Both the position numbers and the translations under genes were made by a program. Below the pieces are notes generated by a model that did no database searches, had not been told where the DNA came from, and saw nothing but the letters and a program-made list of their open reading frames with translations. A stretch of 9,101 nt of DNA. It comes from an uncultured bacterium (GTDB taxonomy: Bacteria > Patescibacteriota > Minisyncoccia > Phycocordibacterales > UBA918). The stretch's first letter is position 1. Every line of letters begins with the position of its first letter. This document shows positions 6,239-9,101 of the stretch, piece after piece. The stretch spans positions 1 through 9,101 of the forward strand of contig CAJXAG010000037.1 in the NCBI GenBank assembly GCA_913050645.1, written 5' to 3'.

Positions 6239-6282
6239 AATAACAAAAAACCTTTCGGTTAACCGAAAGGTTTTTTGTTATT
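6239..6282 (+). terminator. Perfect palindromic terminator after the glutaredoxin gene (bidirectional)
   Basis: The two halves (6239-6260 and 6261-6282) are exactly complementary. The core is ACCTTTCGGTTAACCGAAAGGT, with A6 before it and T6 after it inside the stem, so in practice a loop of a few bases forms at GTTAAC. It is 118 bases past the gene's stop and is symmetrical, so it can act on both strands. Confidence 0.88.
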
Positions 6283-6339
6283 GTGCCCCACGATTTAGTT
6301 AGTGTGAGGTAGATTGAGGATGAATATAAGGGCGATTGG

Positions 6340-6369
6340 ATCTGTGTGATGTTATCTATACCCACAGAT
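6340..6369. promoter_or_regulatory. Spaced inverted repeat upstream of the DUF1704 promoter
   Basis: ATCTGTG (6340-6346) and CACAGAT (6363-6369) are exact inverted 7-mers 16 bases apart, ending 10 bases before the TGn of the promoter. Position and symmetry would fit an activator or repressor site. A chance occurrence is also plausible. Confidence 0.3.
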
Positions 6370-6379
6370 GATACAAAAT

Positions 6380-6388
6380 TGCTATACT
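6380..6388 (+). promoter_or_regulatory. Extended -10 promoter for the DUF1704 gene, leaderless layout
   Basis: TGC-TATACT ends exactly 6 bases before the ATG at 6395, placing the expected transcription start on the start codon. It decides the start: the in-frame ATG at 6368 lies upstream of the -10 box and so would not be in the mRNA. Confidence 0.6.
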
Positions 6389-6394
6389 TTGCTT

Positions 6395-7540
6395 ATGGAA
6401 AGCATCAGAAACCAAGAAAAACTAGATGGTCGATGGTACAAGAGATTTGAAGAAGTTGCCTTTGAAGACTACGAAAAACTTTTAGGAAATAAGAATGTAA
6501 GAGAGCTTGAAAAAATAAAGTTTTTATCCGATGAGGTAGAGAATCCTGATTTGGGCTACCCAGAGCTAGAATCATTTGATTTGGATGAACGAGAATCTAC
6601 ACTGTTATCACTGAAAGAAGATGTTCTTGAGATGGAACAAAATGATGCGGTTAAGAAAATATATAGGACTAAAATAAATGAATCTTTGGCAACATTAAGA
6701 ATGCTGCGAGCTACAAAGAATGGTGATGATAGAAAATTCTCTAGATATGCTGATTTTATTTATGGCAAGCCAGCAAGTGGTGATATCGGGTATGTTGTTG
6801 AGCATGTAAAAAGTTTAGTGGTACAACATGTTGAGAGTGAAAATACTAATAAACAACAGGCAGCTCTTCGTTTGCAAGAAATTTTTGAGGGACTTTCACA
6901 GAGTTCAGGAGATGGTGTAGAAAAGTCTATTCTCCCAGGTGGTGAAGATATCCCTGGAAAATTAGAGTCTGTAGACGAAGCTGTTTTAGCATTCGAAGAA
7001 GCACTGCAAGAAATTGATGCTACTGACTGGCAGGTAGTTGTGGATTCAGAGTCCGGCATTTCGAACTTCAGTGTTAGCCAAGAGTATAAAGTGGTTAGGA
7101 TACCGTCAGAAGAAAAACTGATGTCACGAAACATTAGTAAAAAGAAACTCAAAGGTCTTATTGAGCACGAAATCAAAACCCATGTTGCCAGAAGAAGTAA
7201 TGGGGAACGTTCCCGATTACAATTGCTTGGCCTAGGTTTAGATAGGTACTTAAAGGCAGAGGAAGGAATTGCTGCGTATGCTGAACAACAGGTAACTGGA
7301 GCTACGGAGTTTGCCGGCGTGCCTCGGTTTTTATCAATAGCTCTAGCGAAGGGTTTGGGTGGAGAGATGCTTGATTTTCGTCAGACGCACACAATCATGT
7401 CTGACTATCGTTTTTTGTCTTCTTCTAAGAATGACGTAAAACCTGAACAGGCTAGGGTAACTGAAAGTACATCTTGTAATACCACTCATCATGAGTTTGA
7501 CTGTATCGTTCATAGTCCAGTGTACTCTTGTCTGCTATGA
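6395..7540 (+). CDS. DUF1704 / MATCAP-like zinc peptidase, C-terminally truncated
   Basis: 381 codons. The zincin site is HEIKTH (HExxxH, residues 258-263), followed by GLGLDRYLKAEEGIAAYAE (279-297), the counterpart of the QEGLA motif; E290 is the likely third zinc ligand. DUF1704 proteins belong to the HExxxH family that includes the vertebrate tubulin tyrosine carboxypeptidases MATCAP1/2; the bacterial substrate is unknown. The N-terminal 200 residues are charged and helical. Family-like sequence continues to about residue 354 (KPEQARV). The last 27 or so residues are antisense translation of the neighbouring DUF3800 gene, so the usual C-terminal part with the R-x-F-R-G-G and TKD-Y type motifs is missing. 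The gene is probably a remnant or a shortened protein. It is more AT-rich than lepA and murJ. Start at 6395 chosen from promoter position. Confidence 0.75.
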   Translation: MESIRNQEKLDGRWYKRFEEVAFEDYEKLLGNKNVRELEKIKFLSDEVENPDLGYPELESFDLDERESTLLSLKEDVLEMEQNDAVKKIYRTKINESLATLRMLRATKNGDDRKFSRYADFIYGKPASGDIGYVVEHVKSLVVQHVESENTNKQQAALRLQEIFEGLSQSSGDGVEKSILPGGEDIPGKLESVDEAVLAFEEALQEIDATDWQVVVDSESGISNFSVSQEYKVVRIPSEEKLMSRNISKKKLKGLIEHEIKTHVARRSNGERSRLQLLGLGLDRYLKAEEGIAAYAEQQVTGATEFAGVPRFLSIALAKGLGGEMLDFRQTHTIMSDYRFLSSSKNDVKPEQARVTESTSCNTTHHEFDCIVHSPVYSCLL

Positions 7541-7799
7541 CAACTCTAAAACCAAGGTCAGCGTCATCATAAAAGTAGTCGATAAGGTCTTTATAAAAAC
7601 CGACTCTAGAGGCAGAAACTTTTGTCCACTTAATCTCAAAATCGTGAGCAAGCCCATGTTTGCTCTTAAAGTCTCTAATGCCGCTTGATATAGCTCTTCG
7701 TTTGTCGGTTGAGCAGTACACAGCTCCAAGAACCATGATATTGCTACCTGATGTTTCTAGGTGGTTACTTTCATCGCAGTATACGTTGATGTGGCTCAT
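7452..7799 (-). CDS. DUF3800 protein, C-terminally truncated fragment
   Basis: 115 codons on the minus strand, from ATG 7799 to TAG 7452. The N terminus INVYCDESNHLE (residues 4-15) and the segments MVLGAVYC, HDFEIKWTKVS and THDEWYYKMYF match DUF3800. This family is often about 200-250 residues and is thought to have an RNase H-like fold, with an early D-E pair (here D9, E10) as part of the acidic site. The reading breaks off right after YYKMYF, so the second half, including later acidic residues, is gone. Its 3' end overlaps the truncated DUF1704 frame by 89 bases. Probably non-functional as a nuclease. It lies 32 bases behind the MFS gene on the same strand and has its own -10 box. Confidence 0.75.
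   Translation of the reverse strand: MSHINVYCDESNHLETSGSNIMVLGAVYCSTDKRRAISSGIRDFKSKHGLAHDFEIKWTKVSASRVGFYKDLIDYFYDDADLGFRVVIADKSTLDYERYSQTHDEWYYKMYFQLP
7455..7466. other. Probable recombination or deletion junction joining two gene fragments
   Basis: Plus-strand homology to DUF1704 stops at about 7459 and minus-strand homology to DUF3800 starts at about 7458-7466. Each gene loses its C-terminal region at this one point. No terminator or spacer lies between these convergent genes, unlike the rest of the window. I see no IS end or target duplication at the junction. Misassembly in a metagenomic contig would give the same picture. Confidence 0.6.
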
Positions 7800-7805
7800 G
7801 TGATG

Positions 7806-7814
7806 ATTCTACCA
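7806..7814 (-). promoter_or_regulatory. Extended -10 promoter for the DUF3800 gene, leaderless layout
   Basis: On the minus strand TGG-TAGAAT is followed by CATCAC and then ATG. The 6-base gap is the same as at the DUF1704 and MFS genes. It lies in the 32-base gap after the MFS stop codon. Confidence 0.5.
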
Positions 7815-7831
7815 GAATTTTTCTCAGATTC

Positions 7832-9001
7832 TCACCGCGGAACAAGTTTCCAATAAACAATCCCTGAAATAATGATGCTAATCCAGTACAAGGACATGAA
7901 TATCAGCAATGTTGTCTGAATGCCGAATGCAACAATAAGGAAGCCAGCGATAAAGGGAGCCGCAACAGCAAAAAGTTGGTCCATTGCTGCATCAAGACCA
8001 ACAACAGCTCCACGTATGTGATTTGGTACGTTCTCTGTAAAGAGAACTATTTGGGAGACGTTCAACACTTCACCGATAGTGTAAATACCAGCGAAAATCC
8101 AGAACCATGTTATTGAATCTGTTGTTGCAAGTCCAACCCCCATGAGTCCAAGAAGTGTAAACTGGAAAAAACTTACCCGAAAAGGTCCGTAGCGGTCAAC
8201 AATTCTTCCAGCAAAGGGCAATAGTATAAAAGCCACAACACCCATTGTTGCAAAAATACTTCCAGTAACTAAGTCACTGCTTGCGAGTGCAAAAATCGCG
8301 AGTGGCCACAAAAAAGCTTTGATTCCCCAGTTAATACCGTAGCTAGTATTTAAACTTAGGTAAAAAAGCAGTTCTGGTTTTGTAAGTACAAATTTAAAAG
8401 TCTCAAGTAAAGAGAGTTGATTATTGTTTTCTCCGATATCTCCGCTACTACCTTTGGGTAAAACAAACCACGCTAACAAAAACATTAAAACGTATACTCC
8501 CGTTAAAACAAACAAAGGTGCTACCAGGCCAAATGTTTCTGCTATATAGCCCCCGATAACAGCCCCAACACTTCCACTGATAGACTGAACTGAGTACACA
8601 TATCCAAAATAACGACCTTTGTTTTTGTATGACTCAAGAAAGTCTTGGAGATATGCAGCTAACACAGGTCCAGTAGCAACTGCTGATAATGCCCATGCAA
8701 ACTTCACTCCGTATAGGTGGAACACATTTAGAACTAGCGAATAAAGAACAACATATAAAGCCCCTACAACAAGTCCTGTTAGTATTACCTTCTTCCTTCC
8801 AACTCTGTCGGACCAACGACCTATATAGACTGATAGGACTGCAAAAAATATGCTACCAACACCGAATACTGAGCCTGTGAGGACCGGGTTGTTTGTAATT
8901 GATTCTATGTATCGTGCTTCAATTGGGGCAATTAGGGAGCCCCCAAAAACTCCAAGTGAGGAAACACTGGCAATTAAGGCTAGTTGTTTGATATTAGGCA
9001 T
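7832..9001 (-). CDS. Major facilitator superfamily transporter, DHA1/multidrug-exporter type
   Basis: 389 residues with about 12 membrane spans, the normal MFS size, and complete. The loop between spans 2 and 3 has the classic motif A, GRWSDRVGRKK (61-71). A half-copy, GRIVDRYG (265-272), lies at the matching point of the second half. GSVGAVIGGYIAE (143-155) in span 5 resembles the antiporter motif C region of DHA-type exporters. The central cytoplasmic loop (about 182-205) is polar and Asn-rich. Likely a proton-driven efflux pump for drugs or metabolites; the substrate cannot be told. The gene is AT-richer than the lepA side and has a -10 box 6 bases before its ATG. The next gene on its strand is the truncated DUF3800. 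Confidence 0.9.
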   Translation of the reverse strand: MPNIKQLALIASVSSLGVFGGSLIAPIEARYIESITNNPVLTGSVFGVGSIFFAVLSVYIGRWSDRVGRKKVILTGLVVGALYVVLYSLVLNVFHLYGVKFAWALSAVATGPVLAAYLQDFLESYKNKGRYFGYVYSVQSISGSVGAVIGGYIAETFGLVAPLFVLTGVYVLMFLLAWFVLPKGSSGDIGENNNQLSLLETFKFVLTKPELLFYLSLNTSYGINWGIKAFLWPLAIFALASSDLVTGSIFATMGVVAFILLPFAGRIVDRYGPFRVSFFQFTLLGLMGVGLATTDSITWFWIFAGIYTIGEVLNVSQIVLFTENVPNHIRGAVVGLDAAMDQLFAVAAPFIAGFLIVAFGIQTTLLIFMSLYWISIIISGIVYWKLVPR

Positions 9002-9007
9002 AGGTAA

Positions 9008-9016
9008 AGTATATCA
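9008..9016 (-). promoter_or_regulatory. Extended -10 promoter for the MFS gene, leaderless layout
   Basis: Minus-strand TGA-TATACT, then TTACCT, then ATG at 9001. The hexamer and the 6-base gap are the same as at the DUF1704 gene. No convincing -35 is seen and there is no Shine-Dalgarno sequence. Confidence 0.6.
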
Positions 9017-9058
9017 GCAGTAGCTTTGGCTCATTACATCATATTAAATCCCCATATT

Positions 9059-9079
9059 CCCCGGGGCTCTGCCCCGGGG
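9059..9079. repeat. GC-rich stem-loop at the window edge
   Basis: CCCCGGGGC (9059-9067), loop TCT, GCCCCGGGG (9071-9079). It stands out from its AT-rich surroundings. There is no T tract on either side, so a plain terminator is unlikely. A second small hairpin (TCCG..CGGA) follows. It may be one copy of a dispersed palindromic repeat. Confidence 0.55.
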
Positions 9080-9101
9080 TCTCCGCTTCGGAAAGCTTGA
9101 A

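Noticed and set aside
6368..6394. Upstream ATG at 6368 as start of the DUF1704 gene
   Set aside because: The extended -10 box lies between it and ATG 6395, and the nine extra residues show no family likeness.
7452..7540. A simple frameshift in DUF3800 with its C terminus in another frame
   Set aside because: DNA further along the minus strand is antisense of DUF1704 coding sequence, not DUF3800 remnant.
7452..9001. A defence system built from DUF3800 and neighbours
   Set aside because: DUF3800 is truncated and its neighbours are an ordinary MFS exporter and a broken DUF1704 gene; nothing supports an intact system.

Overview
The window looks like a piece of a Candidate Phyla Radiation (Patescibacteria) genome, probably a Parcubacteria-type lineage. 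That call rests on the character of the genes: a polytopic membrane protein fused to TPR repeats, a divergent MurJ, tiny single-span membrane proteins, a DUF1704 zincin and very compact spacing. TAA, TAG and TGA all end genes here, so the code is the ordinary bacterial one and not the SR1/Gracilibacteria UGA-glycine code. This is judged by eye; no database search was possible.

Bases 1-4925 hold a same-strand envelope and translation block. It contains the C-terminal part of a multi-span membrane/TPR protein (5' end outside the window), then the lipid II flippase gene murJ only 3 bases later, then lepA (elongation factor 4) after a 51-base gap holding a small hairpin. The murJ gene has a clear Shine-Dalgarno sequence inside the end of the upstream gene, so these two are almost certainly co-transcribed.

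Bases 4926-5314 contain no gene. They carry a stack of hairpins: one plain stem-loop, two strong terminators with stems on both sides, a smaller plus-strand terminator, and a perfect 20-bp stem that probably ends the minus-strand gene beside it.

Bases 5315-6120 hold a divergent pair and one more gene. A 39-codon single-span membrane protein lies on the minus strand. Facing away from it is an FtsB/DivIC-like divisome protein, followed by a small YruB-type glutaredoxin. A perfect palindrome (6239-6282) terminates this block.

Bases 6283-9101 are visibly more AT-rich and look accessory. A DUF1704 (MATCAP-like) zinc peptidase gene on the plus strand runs head-on into a DUF3800 gene on the minus strand. 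Both lose their C-terminal halves at the same point near 7455-7466, as if a deletion or recombination (or a misassembly) had joined two gene fragments. A complete MFS exporter gene lies behind DUF3800 on the minus strand.

The most coherent non-coding signal is promoter layout. Four genes have an extended -10 box (TGn-TAnnnT) only 6-8 bases before the start codon, which predicts leaderless or nearly leaderless mRNAs. A fifth gene has the same box further upstream. The operon-internal gene murJ uses a Shine-Dalgarno sequence instead. I see no CRISPR array, tRNA, rRNA, IS element or complete defence system, and no clearly new multi-gene system.
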